Of a stretch of DNA of 64,000 bases, positions 7,797 through 16,971 are shown one piece after another. This DNA is from Streptomyces katrae (GTDB taxonomy: Bacteria > Actinomycetota > Actinomycetes > Streptomycetales > Streptomycetaceae): NCBI RefSeq assembly GCF_002028425.1, contig NZ_CP020042.1, forward strand, positions 1,984,001 through 2,048,000, written 5' to 3'. The notes beneath the pieces are model-generated. The model ran no database searches. It worked only from the letters and a program-made list of their open reading frames with translations, and was not told where the DNA came from. Positions within the stretch are counted from its first letter, which is position 1. Each line of letters begins with the position of its first letter. The position numbers and the translations under genes were made by a program.

Positions 7797-8642
7797 ATGG
7801 CGATGCAGCAGGGGACCCACCGGGGCGGCGGCTGGCTGCCTCCCCACCGCCCGGGGCCGGGGGTCGTGCCCCTGCGCCCGCTGGGGACCTCGGACATCCT
7901 CGGCGGCGCCCTCGCCGCCCTGCGCCGCTACGGCGGCACGCTGTGCGGCGCGCTGCTGCTGGGGCAGCTGATGGCCGGGCTGCTGGTCACCGCGGCGGCC
8001 GGCGCGGCCACGCTGGCCTCGCTCAGCCCCGAGTCGGGCAGCCGGATCTTCGTGTGGACCCTGTTCCCGGCGGCGGGCCTGTTCCTGCTCTTCACCTGCG
8101 CGCTGGCCACCGCCCTGATCGCGGCCCTGCTGCGCCCGGCGGTGCTCGGCCGCCCCGTGACCGCGCCGGGGCTGCTGCGCGCCGCGCTGCCCCGCACCCC
8201 GGCGGTGCTCGGCGCCCAGCTGCTGGCCCTGCTGGCCGCGGCGGGACCCCTCGCGGCGCTGCTCGCGCTGGGGGTGCCGCCCCTGGCGGTGCTCCCCCTG
8301 CTCCCCGTCGCGCTGTGGCTCGGGGTGCTGGCCGCCCTGGCCCCGACCGCCGCCGGGTACGAGGGGCTCGGGCCGGTGGCGGCGCTGCGGCGCTCGGCGC
8401 ACCTGGTGCGCGGCGCGTGGTGGCGGACCCTGGCCGTGACGGCCCCGGCGGTGGTGTTCACGGGTGCTGCGGCGTACGGGCTGCTGCTGTGGCTCGGGCT
8501 GCCGGGGGCCCTGTCGGCGCTGGTGCTGCTGCCGGCGTTCCCGCAGCTGCCGGCCGGACTGCTCTACGTGGACCGGCGGATCCGCCGCGAGCACCTCGCG
8601 GAGGCCCTGGCGACGGATCCGCGGCCGGCCGGGCCGGCCTGA
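7797..8642 (+). CDS. Multi-pass membrane protein of unknown function
   Basis: Predicted 281 residues from ATG 7797, with AGGGGGCC about 5-10 nt upstream. The first 30 residues are Gly/Pro/His-rich and cytoplasmic-looking. Six or so long Leu/Ala-rich helices follow. The stretch LRPLGTSDILGGALAALRRYGGTL followed by hydrophobic segments resembles Streptomyces membrane proteins often annotated as glycerophosphoryl-diester phosphodiesterase membrane domain or DUF7544-like. That match is from memory, and no catalytic motif is visible. It is divergent from the SMR operon and so might share control by the intergenic region. Confidence 0.8.
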   Translation: MAMQQGTHRGGGWLPPHRPGPGVVPLRPLGTSDILGGALAALRRYGGTLCGALLLGQLMAGLLVTAAAGAATLASLSPESGSRIFVWTLFPAAGLFLLFTCALATALIAALLRPAVLGRPVTAPGLLRAALPRTPAVLGAQLLALLAAAGPLAALLALGVPPLAVLPLLPVALWLGVLAALAPTAAGYEGLGPVAALRRSAHLVRGAWWRTLAVTAPAVVFTGAAAYGLLLWLGLPGALSALVLLPAFPQLPAGLLYVDRRIRREHLAEALATDPRPAGPA

Positions 8643-8649
8643 GCGCGGG

Positions 8650-10023
8650 TCAGTTCAGCGTGAACCAGGCGGCGCGGGACTTCTTCCACTCCGGGTGCGT
8701 GAGGTCCTTGGCCTCGATGCCGTCCCCGTAGAGGTCGGCGGAGCCGTTGTCCGTGATCAGCTGGACGCGCGCGCCGGGCACCGACAGGTCCGGGACCTCG
8801 ACGATGGCCTCCCAGCCGCCCGGGTCGGTGGTCGGCAGGTCGGCCCGCTTGACCGGGGCGTGGCCGGCGATCCCGTCCCACTGGTAGAGGGCGTACGGGT
8901 CGGAGTTGTCGTCGGCGGCCCAGGACCCGGCCAGGATCAGGTACTGGTCCTGCGCGTTCTTGCGGATGTCGCGGACGGACAGGCCGCCGAGGTCCAGTTC
9001 GACGGCGGAGCCGAAGACGGCCGCGGACCCGTTGGCGAGGACCTTGTCGAAGTTGGTGACGGGGACCAGGAGCGCCTTGCCGCCGGGCACCGCGGGGGCG
9101 AGCGGGGCGCGGAAGCCCACGTAGGCGGTGGTGGTCGAGCCGGGGGCGAACTCCAGGCCCTCCACGTTGAACCCGTCGATCTGCTTGGGCGCCTGGCCCG
9201 CCGCCGTGCCCGCCGCGAAACCGTAGTGGTCGCCGTGCGCCTGGTCCCAGGCGACGAGGTCCTCGCGCAGGTGCTTGTACGAGCGCCCGTACGCGAGCTG
9301 CGTGGCCGGGCCGGAGCCGCTGACGGTGGTGGTGAACACGGTGTTGCGGGGGGCCTTGTACTCGCCGTCCTTGTTGTTGCCGAGCGATCCGGTCCAGTAG
9401 ACGGTGTCGCCGATCCGGGTGGCGCCCTCGATGTCCACCTCCTTGGTGACGCCGAGCTGCGAGCTGAAGTCCCAGGTCCGCACGGGGGCGTCGGAGCGGG
9501 AACGGTCGTACAGGCGCAGCACGTTGCTCTCGTCGTCGGCGACCACGGTGAAGCCGCCGCCGACGTCCACGGCGGCCGAGGAGTCCGACGCGCCGCTGAA
9601 GTAGCGGGCGTCGGCCGGGTTCTGGACGGCGGCGGAGGCGGCGTAGGAGAGGGTCTTGGTGGCGGTCTTGCCGCCGAGCCCGGTGACCTTGATCGTCAGG
9701 TTGGTGTAGCCGCGGCCGTGGGCGGACACGGCCAGCCGGCGCACCGCCCCGGTGCCGGTGACCGTGACGTCTCCGGTGCCGGCGACGGAGGCCTTGCTGG
9801 AGGCGGAGGCGCTGACCGTCAGGGCGGAGGCGTCGGCGCCGCTCTGGCCGACGGTGACGTCGACGGTCTGGTCGCCGGCCCCGTTGACCGACCCCGACAG
9901 GTAGCCGGCGGACAGCGAGATGGTCGGGGTCCCGTAGGTGACCGCGTGCGCGGGCACGACCGTGGCGGCGACGATCAGTGCGGCGATTCCCGCGGTACTC
10001 GCGATACCGAGCTGCTTCTTCAA
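8650..10023 (-). CDS. Secreted protein with a beta-propeller-like domain, function unknown
   Basis: About 457 residues. TTG 10023 is preferred: GAGGGAGAGG lies 9 nt upstream and translation gives a short KKQ basic start, a hydrophobic core and an AHA cleavage site (signal peptide of about 27 residues). GTG 10044 is the alternative. Residues about 30-110 form a Ser/Thr/Val-rich Ig-like domain. The rest contains repeated beta-strand motifs (FTVVADDESNVLRLYDR, GATRIGDTVYWTGSLGNNKDGE, GFNVEGLEFAPGSTTTAYVGFRAP) resembling the DUF3616 family of predicted propellers. No catalytic residues can be assigned. It is convergent with the preceding membrane protein gene, 7 nt apart. Confidence 0.82.
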   Translation of the reverse strand: MKKQLGIASTAGIAALIVAATVVPAHAVTYGTPTISLSAGYLSGSVNGAGDQTVDVTVGQSGADASALTVSASASSKASVAGTGDVTVTGTGAVRRLAVSAHGRGYTNLTIKVTGLGGKTATKTLSYAASAAVQNPADARYFSGASDSSAAVDVGGGFTVVADDESNVLRLYDRSRSDAPVRTWDFSSQLGVTKEVDIEGATRIGDTVYWTGSLGNNKDGEYKAPRNTVFTTTVSGSGPATQLAYGRSYKHLREDLVAWDQAHGDHYGFAAGTAAGQAPKQIDGFNVEGLEFAPGSTTTAYVGFRAPLAPAVPGGKALLVPVTNFDKVLANGSAAVFGSAVELDLGGLSVRDIRKNAQDQYLILAGSWAADDNSDPYALYQWDGIAGHAPVKRADLPTTDPGGWEAIVEVPDLSVPGARVQLITDNGSADLYGDGIEAKDLTHPEWKKSRAAWFTLN

Positions 10024-10131
10024 GGTGGCGATCCTCTCCCTCACGGCGGCGTCACACCGTGACGACCGTCGAGAAGATTCGGCCACGCCGGCCAACTTCC
10101 GGTGCACACCGTCCGTCCGCCGGAAGAACAG

Positions 10132-10167
10132 GGAGGGCCCCCGGCACGACCGTGCCGGGGGCCCTCC
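10132..10167. terminator. Terminator of the suf operon
   Basis: Perfect 16-bp stem (10132-10147 with 10152-10167) and a GACC loop, beginning 14 nt after the stop codon of the last suf gene on the minus strand. The next gene downstream starts at about 10023. Confidence 0.85.
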
Positions 10168-10181
10168 TGTGACCGCGCGGG

Positions 10182-10526
10182 TCAGACGTTGAAGCCGAGC
10201 GCGCGCAGCTGCTCACGGCCGTCGTCCGTGATCTTGTCCGGGCCCCACGGGGGCATCCAGACCCAGTTGATGCGCAGTTCGTTGACGATGCCCTCCGTCG
10301 CCGACTTCGCCTGGTCCTCGATGACGTCCGTCAGCGGGCAGGCCGCCGAGGTCAGGGTCATGTCGAGCGTGGCGATGTTCGCGTCGTCGATGTGGATGCC
10401 GTAGATCAGGCCCAGGTTGACGACGTCGATGCCCAGCTCGGGGTCGACCACGTCGTAGAGGGCCTCGCGGACCTCCTCCTCGGTGGCCGGCTTGATCGAC
10501 GCCTCGGGCGTCGCGTTCTCGGTCAT
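10182..10526 (-). CDS. sufT: Iron-sulfur assembly factor, MIP18/DUF59 (SufT-like)
   Basis: 114 residues forming one DUF59 domain: V-x-D-P-E-L-G-I-D-V-V-N-L-G-L-I-Y at about residues 27-43, and the family's reactive Cys in T-S-A-A-C-P-L-T-D-V-I. These proteins help maturation or transfer of Fe-S clusters to client enzymes. The start ATG overlaps the sufU stop by 4 nt (ATGA), so it is the last gene of the suf operon. A tail containing N-W-V-W-M-P-P-W-G is typical of the actinobacterial and PaaD-like group. The symbol sufT is by domain and context. Confidence 0.88.
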   Translation of the reverse strand: MTENATPEASIKPATEEEVREALYDVVDPELGIDVVNLGLIYGIHIDDANIATLDMTLTSAACPLTDVIEDQAKSATEGIVNELRINWVWMPPWGPDKITDDGREQLRALGFNV

Positions 10527-10984
10527 GCCGTCTTCCTCTCCGCGTCGCCCAGTACCTGGGCGGTCGCGTCCTTCCACGCCATCCAGCTCAGCAGAGCACA
10601 CTTCACGCGCGCCGGATACTTGGAGACGCCGGCGAACGCGACCGCGTCCTCCAGCACCTCCTCCATCTCCTCGTCCGGCTCGATCTTGCCCTTGGACTGC
10701 ATCAGCTCCAGGAACACGCCCTGGATCTTCTGCGCCTCGGCCAGCTGCTTGCCGACCAGCAGCTCGTTCAGCACGGACGCGCTGGCCTGGCTGATGGAGC
10801 AGCCCTGGCCCTCGTAGGAGACGTCGGTGAGCGTCTCCCCGTCGTACTTCACGCGCAGGGTGATCTCGTCGCCGCACGTCGGGTTGACGTGGTGCACCTC
10901 GGCGTCACCGTCGCGCAGGCCACGCCCGTGCGGGTGCTTGTAGTGGTCCAGGATCAGTTCCTGGTACATCGAATCCAGCTTCAC
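10523..10984 (-). CDS. sufU: SufU iron-sulfur assembly / zinc-dependent sulfurtransferase
   Basis: 153 residues. The three conserved Cys are present: N-P-T-C-G-D-E, G-Q-G-C-S-I-S-Q-A-S-A-S and R-V-K-C-A-L-L-S-W. The roughly 20-residue insertion between the second and third Cys separates SufU from IscU. SufU accepts the persulfide sulfur from SufS using a bound zinc and passes it to the SufBCD scaffold. The start is GTG 10984, with a GAGGACGAGGAC purine tract upstream and 25 nt after sufS ends. Both neighbours are suf genes. Confidence 0.95.
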   Translation of the reverse strand: MKLDSMYQELILDHYKHPHGRGLRDGDAEVHHVNPTCGDEITLRVKYDGETLTDVSYEGQGCSISQASASVLNELLVGKQLAEAQKIQGVFLELMQSKGKIEPDEEMEEVLEDAVAFAGVSKYPARVKCALLSWMAWKDATAQVLGDAERKTA

Positions 10985-11009
10985 AGCGTCCTCGTCCTCA
11001 TCGCCTTCG

Positions 11010-12266
11010 TCAGCCGAAGAAGTTCCGTACGTGCTCCAGCCCGTCGATCAGCGCGTCGACATCGGCGGGAGAGGAGTACAGGTAGAAAGACGCCCGCGTG
11101 GTCGCCGGAATTCCGTAGCGCAGGCAGACCGGGCGCGCGCAGTGGTGTCCCACGCGGACCGCGATGCCCTGCTCGTCGAGGACCTGGCCCACGTCGTGCG
11201 GGTGGATGTCGCCGAGTACGAAGGAGATCGCGGCGCCGCGGTCCTCGGCCGTGGTGGGGCCGATGATCCGCAGGTCGGGCACCTCCTGGAGGCGCTTGAC
11301 GGCGTACTCGGTGATCGCGTGCTCGTGCGCCGCGATCTTGTCCATGCCGATCGCGGTCAGGTAGTCCACGGCCGCGCCGAGGCCGACGGCCTGGGCGATC
11401 GGGGGCGTGCCCGCCTCGAACTTGTGGGGAGCCGGGGCGTACGTGGAGGAGTGCATCGAGACGGTCTCGATCATCTCGCCGCCGCCGAGGAACGGGGGCA
11501 GGTCCTCCAGGAGCTCCTGGCGGCCCCACAGGACGCCGATGCCGGTCGGGCCGCACATCTTGTGGCCGGTGAAGGCCACGAAGTCGGCACCCAGCGCCTG
11601 CACGTCCAGCGGCATGTGGGGAGCGGCCTGCGAGGCGTCGATCAGCACCAGCGCGCCGACCTCCTGCGCCCGCCGGACGATCGCGTCGACCGGGTTGACC
11701 GTGCCCAGGATGTTCGAGACCAGCGTGAAGGAGACGATCTTCGTCTTCTCCGTGATGACCTCTTCGATGTTGGACAGGTCGAGGCGGCCGTCGTCGGTGA
11801 GGCCGAACCACTTCAGCTTCGCGCCCGTGCGCTGCGCGAGCAGCTGCCACGGCACGATGTTGGAGTGGTGCTCCATCTCCGTGATGGCGATCTCGGTGTC
11901 GCGGTCGACCCGGTAGGGCTCGTCGGCCCAGCCGAGCATGTTCGCGACCAGGTTGAGCGACTCCGAGGCGTTCTTGGTGAAGATCACCTCGTCGCGGCTC
12001 GGCGCGTTGATGAAGGCGGCGACCTTGTCGCGGGCGCCCTCGTACAGCGCCGTGGCCTCCTCGGCGAGCACGTGCACGCCGCGGTGGACGTTGGCGTTGT
12101 GCTGCTCGTAGTACTCGTTCAGCGCGTCGAGCACCTGGCGCGGCTTCTGCGAAGTCGCCGCGTTGTCCAGGTAAACGATCTTCTTCCCGTCGTGGACCAC
12201 ACGATCCAGCAGGGGGAAGTCCTTGCGGATCGCCTCGATGTCGAGGAGGCCAGGCAGCTGTGTCAC
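11010..12266 (-). CDS. sufS: SufS cysteine desulfurase
   Basis: 418 residues, a PLP-dependent class V aminotransferase fold. It removes sulfur from L-cysteine as a persulfide for Fe-S cluster building, leaving alanine. Visible motifs: Y-L-D-N-A-A-T-S-Q-K-P near the N-terminus, E-H-H-S-N-I-V-P-W, the PLP lysine in F-T-G-H-K-M-C-G-P-T-G-I-G, and the catalytic Cys loop R-V-G-H-H-C-A-R-P. This is the short loop of group II (SufS) enzymes, which need SufU. The GTG start overlaps the sufC stop by 4 nt. Confidence 0.97.
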   Translation of the reverse strand: MTQLPGLLDIEAIRKDFPLLDRVVHDGKKIVYLDNAATSQKPRQVLDALNEYYEQHNANVHRGVHVLAEEATALYEGARDKVAAFINAPSRDEVIFTKNASESLNLVANMLGWADEPYRVDRDTEIAITEMEHHSNIVPWQLLAQRTGAKLKWFGLTDDGRLDLSNIEEVITEKTKIVSFTLVSNILGTVNPVDAIVRRAQEVGALVLIDASQAAPHMPLDVQALGADFVAFTGHKMCGPTGIGVLWGRQELLEDLPPFLGGGEMIETVSMHSSTYAPAPHKFEAGTPPIAQAVGLGAAVDYLTAIGMDKIAAHEHAITEYAVKRLQEVPDLRIIGPTTAEDRGAAISFVLGDIHPHDVGQVLDEQGIAVRVGHHCARPVCLRYGIPATTRASFYLYSSPADVDALIDGLEHVRNFFG

Positions 12267-13027
12267 GCGGTCGCGCCACCCTTCACGTACTTGTCGTAGC
12301 CCTCGTTCTCCAGCTGGTCGGCGAGCTCGGCGCCGCCGGACTCGGCGATGCGGCCGTTCGCGAACACGTGCACGAAGTCGGGCTTGATGTAGCGCAGGAT
12401 GCGCGTGTAGTGGGTGATCAGCAGGGTGCCGACCTCACCGGTCTCGCGGACGCGGTTGACGCCCTCGGAGACGATGCGCAGGGCGTCGACGTCGAGGCCG
12501 GAGTCGGTCTCGTCGAGGATCGCGATCTTCGGCTTGAGGAGCTCCAGCTGAAGGATCTCGTGGCGCTTCTTCTCACCGCCGGAGAAGCCCTCGTTGACGT
12601 TGCGCTCGGCGAAGGCCGGGTCCATCTGGAGCTGCTCCATGGCGGACTTGACCTCCTTCACCCAGGTGCGCAGCTTGGGGGCCTCGCCGCGGATGGCGGT
12701 GGCGGAGGTGCGCAGGAAGTTGGAGACCGAGACGCCGGGGACCTCGACCGGGTACTGCATGGCGAGGAAGACGCCGGCGCGGGCGCGCTCGTCGACGGAC
12801 ATCTCCAGGACGTCCTCGCCGTCGAGGGTCACGGTGCCACCGGTGATGGTGTACTTCGGGTGACCGGCGAGGGAGTACGCCAGAGTGGACTTGCCGGAGC
12901 CGTTGGGGCCCATGATGGCGTGCGTCTCACCCTGCTTGACCGTCAGGTCGACGCCCTTGAGGATCTCGCGGGCGCCGTTCTCGGCCTCGACGGTGACGTG
13001 CAGGTCGTGGATTTCAAGCGTTGCCAT
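12263..13027 (-). CDS. sufC: SufC ATPase of the SufBCD scaffold
   Basis: 254 residues of ABC ATPase type: Walker A G-P-N-G-S-G-K-S-T at about 41-49, signature F-S-G-G-E-K-K-R-H-E-I-L and Walker B I-A-I-L-D-E-T-D-S-G-L-D. E-T-D-S rather than E-P-T-S is characteristic of SufC. It is not a transporter. It binds SufB and SufD and drives conformational change during cluster assembly. The start is ATG 13027; its stop overlaps the sufS start. Confidence 0.97.
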   Translation of the reverse strand: MATLEIHDLHVTVEAENGAREILKGVDLTVKQGETHAIMGPNGSGKSTLAYSLAGHPKYTITGGTVTLDGEDVLEMSVDERARAGVFLAMQYPVEVPGVSVSNFLRTSATAIRGEAPKLRTWVKEVKSAMEQLQMDPAFAERNVNEGFSGGEKKRHEILQLELLKPKIAILDETDSGLDVDALRIVSEGVNRVRETGEVGTLLITHYTRILRYIKPDFVHVFANGRIAESGGAELADQLENEGYDKYVKGGATA

Positions 13028-13034
13028 GGGTACC

Positions 13035-13352
13035 TCAGGACTCCTGGGTGAGGGAGACGAGCACGTCGTCCCCTTCGATCTTGACGGGGTAAACGGGGAC
13101 GGGGCGCGTCGCGGGCAGACCGGAGGGCTTGCCGGTGCGCAGGTCGAAGGCCGACCCGTGCAGCCAGCACTCGATCATGCAGTCCTCGACCTCACCCTCC
13201 GAGAGCGAGACGTTCGCGTGCGAGCAGATGTCGTTGATCGCGAACACCTCCCCCTCGGTGGAGACGATGGACACCGGCGTGCCGTCGAGTTCCACCCGCT
13301 TGGGGGTGTTCTCCTCCAGCTCGCTCAGCGCACAGGCCTTGACGTACGTCAT
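13035..13352 (-). CDS. Rieske-type [2Fe-2S] ferredoxin within the suf operon
   Basis: 105 residues with one Rieske domain: C-S-H at about 43-45, and C-W-L-H-G-S after about 17 residues, giving the two Cys and two His ligands. It lacks the disulfide Cys of cytochrome bc Rieske proteins, so it is a soluble ferredoxin type. Homologues are often annotated as a dioxygenase ferredoxin subunit, but there is no oxygenase nearby. Its place between sufD (1-nt overlap) and sufC (7-nt gap) points to electron supply or cluster handling in Suf assembly. That role is inferred. Confidence 0.93.
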   Translation of the reverse strand: MTYVKACALSELEENTPKRVELDGTPVSIVSTEGEVFAINDICSHANVSLSEGEVEDCMIECWLHGSAFDLRTGKPSGLPATRPVPVYPVKIEGDDVLVSLTQES

Positions 13353-14530
13353 CAGACGGCCGCCGCCAGCTCGGCCTCGATCTTCGCGATCAGGCGCTCC
13401 TCGATGTCCTCGACACCGATCTGCTGGACGAGCTCGGCGAAGAAGCCGCGCACGACCAGGCGGCGGGCCTCGTCGGCCGGGATGCCGCGGGCCTGGAGGT
13501 AGAAGAGCTGTTCGTCGTCGAAGCGGCCGGTCGCCGAGGCGTGGCCGGCGCCGACGATCTCGCCCGTCTCGATCTCGAGGTTCGGCACCGAGTCGACGCG
13601 CGCGCCGTCCGTCAGGACGAGGTTGCGGTTCATCTCGTAGGTGTCGGTGCCCTCGGCGGACTTCTCGATGAGGACGTCGCCGATCCAGACCGCGTGGGCG
13701 TCCTGGCCCTGGAGCGCGCCCTTGTAGACCACGTTGGACTTGCAGTGCGGGGCGTCGTGGGTGACCAGGAGGCGGTGCTCCTGGTGCTGGCCGGCGTCCG
13801 TGAAGTACAGGCCGAGCATCTCGGCCTCGCCGCCGGGGCCCGCGTAGGTGACGCGCGGGTGCAGGCGGACGAGGTCGCCGCCGAAGGTCACGACGACGGA
13901 CTTGAAGCTCGCGTCGCGGCCGATGAGGGCGTTGTGCTGCGAGGTGTGGACCGCGGTGTCGTCCCAGTCCTGGACGGACACGAAGGTCACCTTGGCGCCG
14001 TCGCCGACCAGGACGTCGACGTTGGCGGCGCGCACGCCGTCACCGGTGTGGTCGATCACGATGATCGCCTCGGAGAACGGCTTGATGTCGAAGACGGTGT
14101 GCCCGAAGGTCGTGCCGCCCTCACCGTGCAGGGCGACCCGGATGGGCTCGGCGAGCACGGTCTCCTTGGGCACGGTGACGACCGTGGCCTTGGCGAACGA
14201 GGAGAAGGCCTGGGCGGCGACGCGGTCGACGGGGGTGCCGGCCTTGCCGATCCGCTCGTCGTCGCGCTCGACGGACTCGACCGTGACGCCCTCGGGGGCG
14301 TCGATCTGGGCCTTCATGGTTCCGTTGGCGACCGCGGTGCCGTCGTGCAGGCCCTTGAGGCGGGCGAGCGGGGTGAACCGCCACTCCTCCTCGCGGCCGT
14401 GCGGGACCGGGAAGTCGGCCACGTCGAAGGACGGGGGCGCGCTCATCCGGGTGGCGACGGTGGACTCGGCGGCCACCGCGATCGCGCCGGCGGTGGTGGA
14501 GCCCGCCGGAATGTTCTGAGCCTCAGCCAT
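13352..14530 (-). CDS. sufD: SufD scaffold subunit
   Basis: 392 residues of the SufB/SufD beta-helix family. Typical pieces include the W-R-F-T-P-L-A-R-L near residues 50-58, L-G-L-Y-F-T-D-A-G-Q-H-Q-E-H-R in the core, and the C-terminal G-R-F-D-D-E-Q-L-F-Y-L-Q-A-R-G-I-P-A-D-E-A-R-R-L-V-V-R-G-F segment shared with SufB. SufD forms SufBC2D with SufB and SufC and is needed for iron acquisition by the scaffold. The start is ATG 14530, 63 nt after sufB. The last base is shared with the Rieske gene start. Confidence 0.96.
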   Translation of the reverse strand: MAEAQNIPAGSTTAGAIAVAAESTVATRMSAPPSFDVADFPVPHGREEEWRFTPLARLKGLHDGTAVANGTMKAQIDAPEGVTVESVERDDERIGKAGTPVDRVAAQAFSSFAKATVVTVPKETVLAEPIRVALHGEGGTTFGHTVFDIKPFSEAIIVIDHTGDGVRAANVDVLVGDGAKVTFVSVQDWDDTAVHTSQHNALIGRDASFKSVVVTFGGDLVRLHPRVTYAGPGGEAEMLGLYFTDAGQHQEHRLLVTHDAPHCKSNVVYKGALQGQDAHAVWIGDVLIEKSAEGTDTYEMNRNLVLTDGARVDSVPNLEIETGEIVGAGHASATGRFDDEQLFYLQARGIPADEARRLVVRGFFAELVQQIGVEDIEERLIAKIEAELAAAV

Positions 14531-14593
14531 GGCTGTCGTTCTGCTCTCTTCCTACGTCAAAGAATGTGCTGCGGGTGGACGGGGCGGCCGGGA

Positions 14594-16009
14594 CTAACCG
14601 ACCGAGCCCTCCATCTGCAGCTCGATCAGCCGGTTCAGCTCCAGCGCGTACTCCATCGGCAGCTCCTTGGCGATCGGCTCGACGAAGCCGCGCACGATCA
14701 TCGCCATGGCCTCGAACTCGGTGAGGCCGCGCTGCATGAGGTAGAAGAGCTGGTCGTCGGAGACCTTGGAGACGGTGGCCTCGTGGCCCATCGTCACGTC
14801 GTCCTCGCGGACGTCGACGTAGGGGTAGGTGTCCGAGCGGGAGATGGTGTCGACCAGGAGCGCGTCGCACAGCACGTTGGACTTGGAGCCGTGGGCGCCC
14901 TCGCCGATCTCGACGAGGCCTCGGTACGAGGTACGGCCGCCGCCCCGTGCCACCGACTTCGAGACGATGTTCGAGGAGGTGTTCGGCGCCATGTGGACCA
15001 TCTTGGAGCCGGCGTCCTGGTGCTGGCCCTCGCCCGCGAAGGCGATGGACAGGGTCTCGCCCTTGGCGTGCTCGCCCATCAGGTAGACGGCCGGGTACTT
15101 CATGGTGACCTTGGAACCGATGTTGCCGTCGATCCACTCCATGGTCGCGCCCTCGTACGCCACGGCGCGCTTGGTGACCAGGTTGTAGACGTTGTTCGAC
15201 CAGTTCTGGATGGTCGTGTAGCGGCAGCGGCCGCCCTTCTTGACGATGATCTCGACCACGGCGCTGTGCAGCGAGTCCGAGGAGTAGATCGGGGCGGTGC
15301 AGCCCTCGACGTAGTGGACGTAGGCGTCCTCGTCGACGATGATCAGCGTCCGCTCGAACTGGCCCATGTTCTCCGTGTTGATGCGGAAGTAGGCCTGGAG
15401 CGGGATGTCCACGTGGACACCCTTGGGGACGTAGATGAAGGAGCCGCCCGACCACACGGCGGTGTTCAGCGAGGCGAACTTGTTGTCGCCGACCGGGATG
15501 ACCGTGCCGAAGTACTCCTGGAAGAGCTCCGGGTGCTCCTTGAGCGCGGTGTCGGTGTCGAGGAAGATGACGCCCTGCTGCTCCAGGTCCTCGCGGATCT
15601 GGTGGTAGACGACCTCGGACTCGTACTGGGCCGCGACACCGGCGACGAGGCGCTGCTTCTCCGCCTCCGGGATGCCGAGCTTGTCGTACGTGTTCTTGAT
15701 GTCCTCCGGCAGGTCCTCCCAGGACTCGGCCTGCTTCTCGGTGGAACGCACGAAGTACTTGATGTTGTCGAAGTCGATGCCCGAGAGGTCCGAGCCCCAC
15801 TTCGGCATGGGCTTCTTGTCGAACAGCTTGAGGCCCTTGAGGCGGAGGTTCAGCATCCACTCCGGCTCGGACTTCTTCGCCGAGATGTCGCGGACGACCT
15901 CCTCGGACAGACCCCGCTTGGCAGCGGCGCCGGCCGCGTCGGAGTCGGCCCAGCCGTATTCGTAGGTGCCCAGGCCATCGAGCTCAGGGTGAGCAGTCTC
16001 CGTGGTCAT
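14594..16009 (-). CDS. sufB: SufB scaffold protein
   Basis: 471 residues from ATG 16009; a longer reading upstream would overlap sufR coding sequence. SufB holds the nascent Fe-S cluster. It shows the usual [18 protein letters not shown] near the N-terminus, the central beta-helix with [18 protein letters not shown], and the C-terminal [17 protein letters not shown]. The ATG overlaps the sufR TGA by 4 nt, so both come from one transcript starting at sufR. Confidence 0.97.
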   Translation of the reverse strand: MTTETAHPELDGLGTYEYGWADSDAAGAAAKRGLSEEVVRDISAKKSEPEWMLNLRLKGLKLFDKKPMPKWGSDLSGIDFDNIKYFVRSTEKQAESWEDLPEDIKNTYDKLGIPEAEKQRLVAGVAAQYESEVVYHQIREDLEQQGVIFLDTDTALKEHPELFQEYFGTVIPVGDNKFASLNTAVWSGGSFIYVPKGVHVDIPLQAYFRINTENMGQFERTLIIVDEDAYVHYVEGCTAPIYSSDSLHSAVVEIIVKKGGRCRYTTIQNWSNNVYNLVTKRAVAYEGATMEWIDGNIGSKVTMKYPAVYLMGEHAKGETLSIAFAGEGQHQDAGSKMVHMAPNTSSNIVSKSVARGGGRTSYRGLVEIGEGAHGSKSNVLCDALLVDTISRSDTYPYVDVREDDVTMGHEATVSKVSDDQLFYLMQRGLTEFEAMAMIVRGFVEPIAKELPMEYALELNRLIELQMEGSVG

Positions 16010-16761
16010 GCGGGGTTCCTCCCGGCCGTACTTGCAGATGCTGATGTGTCGGTCTGTGTGGCGCTTCGCGGAATGAACGTGGTGCACACCCCGTCGCCGT
16101 GGGCGATCGTGGCGAGGCGCTGCACATGCGTCCCGAGCAGGCGGGAGAAGACCTCGGTCTCCGCCTCGCAGAGCTGCGGGAACTGCTCGGCGACGTGTGC
16201 GACCGGGCAGTGGTGCTGACAGAGCTGTTCACCGCTGTGCGGACCGGGAGCGCTCTTCGCCGTAGCAGCGTACCCGTCCGCGGTCAACGCCTTCGCGAGG
16301 GCCTCGGTGCGGCCCTCGGGTGGGGCGGCCTCGACGGCTTCCCGGTAGGCCTCCGCCTGTGAGGCCATCCTCGCCCGGGCGAAGGCGGCGACGGCCGCCT
16401 CGCCCTTCTCCCCGCCGCCGACGGACTGCGCGATCCAGCGCAGGGCGTCCGCGGCGAGCGTGTCGTAGGACTGGTCGAAGGCGTCGCGCCCGCAGTCGGT
16501 GAGGGCGAAGACCTTGGCGGGCCGGCCCCGCGTGCGTGCGCCGTACACGCGCTGCTCACGGGCTGCGACCACGTCGTCGGCGACGAGCGTGTCGAGGTGG
16601 CGGCGGACGGCGGCCTGGGTGAGGCCGAGACGCTGCGCGAGGTCGGCGACGGTGGAGGGACCGTGGTCCAGGATGGACCTCGCGACCCGGTTGCGGGTTG
16701 ACCGCTCTCCGGTCGCGAGCTCCCCCTGGGGGGCCTCGCTCGTCCGTTCGCCGTATTTCAC
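16006..16761 (-). CDS. sufR: SufR-type [4Fe-4S] transcriptional repressor of the suf operon
   Basis: 251 residues. The N-terminal winged helix lies at about residues 25-80 ([39 protein letters not shown]). A long helical middle follows, then the cluster-binding pattern C-Q-H-H-C-P with a further Cys in Q-F-P-Q-L-C-E-A-E, as in cyanobacterial and actinobacterial SufR. Such regulators repress suf when their own cluster is intact and release the promoter on iron or oxidative stress. The start is GTG 16761, directly at the operator. A CAAC-N6-GTTG palindrome covers the start site. Confidence 0.93.
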   Translation of the reverse strand: MKYGERTSEAPQGELATGERSTRNRVARSILDHGPSTVADLAQRLGLTQAAVRRHLDTLVADDVVAAREQRVYGARTRGRPAKVFALTDCGRDAFDQSYDTLAADALRWIAQSVGGGEKGEAAVAAFARARMASQAEAYREAVEAAPPEGRTEALAKALTADGYAATAKSAPGPHSGEQLCQHHCPVAHVAEQFPQLCEAETEVFSRLLGTHVQRLATIAHGDGVCTTFIPRSATQTDTSASASTAGRNPA

Positions 16762-16774
16762 AACGCCATTGTTG
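16761..16774. promoter_or_regulatory. SufR operator CAAC-N6-GTTG
   Basis: CAACGCCATTGTTG is an inverted repeat of the exact form I recall for the SufR site at the head of the Streptomyces avermitilis suf operon. It touches the first base of the sufR start codon. The minus-strand TAATTA at 16777-16782 just upstream is a possible -10 box, so repressor would sit at the transcription start. Confidence 0.8.
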
Positions 16775-16958
16775 CGTAATTACCGGAGCCCCGACAAGCC
16801 GTGACGGACGCCACTGCTGGTGTCGTCCATCACTAAGGGTTACCTAATCTCTCCACGGAGAGTGATCGGAAGGGCCCGCCTCCACCGCCCCTGGCCAGCG
16901 GCGATGCACGGGGCGGGGGAACCTTCCCCCGACGCCCGTGGGCGCCCCCGCCGCTCCG

Positions 16959-16964
16959 TAGACT
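16959..16964 (+). promoter_or_regulatory. -10 box of a probable leaderless ABC transporter transcript
   Basis: TAGACT lies exactly 7 nt before ATG 16972. No Shine-Dalgarno sequence is present. Confidence 0.6.
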
Positions 16965-16971
16965 CACCCGC

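Noticed and set aside
13541..16219. A very long open frame on the plus strand opposite sufD and sufB (about 890 codons).
   Set aside because: It mirrors the codon bias of the suf genes, is rich in low-complexity Asp/Gly/Val/Leu, and has no recognisable domain. High GC keeps antisense frames open.
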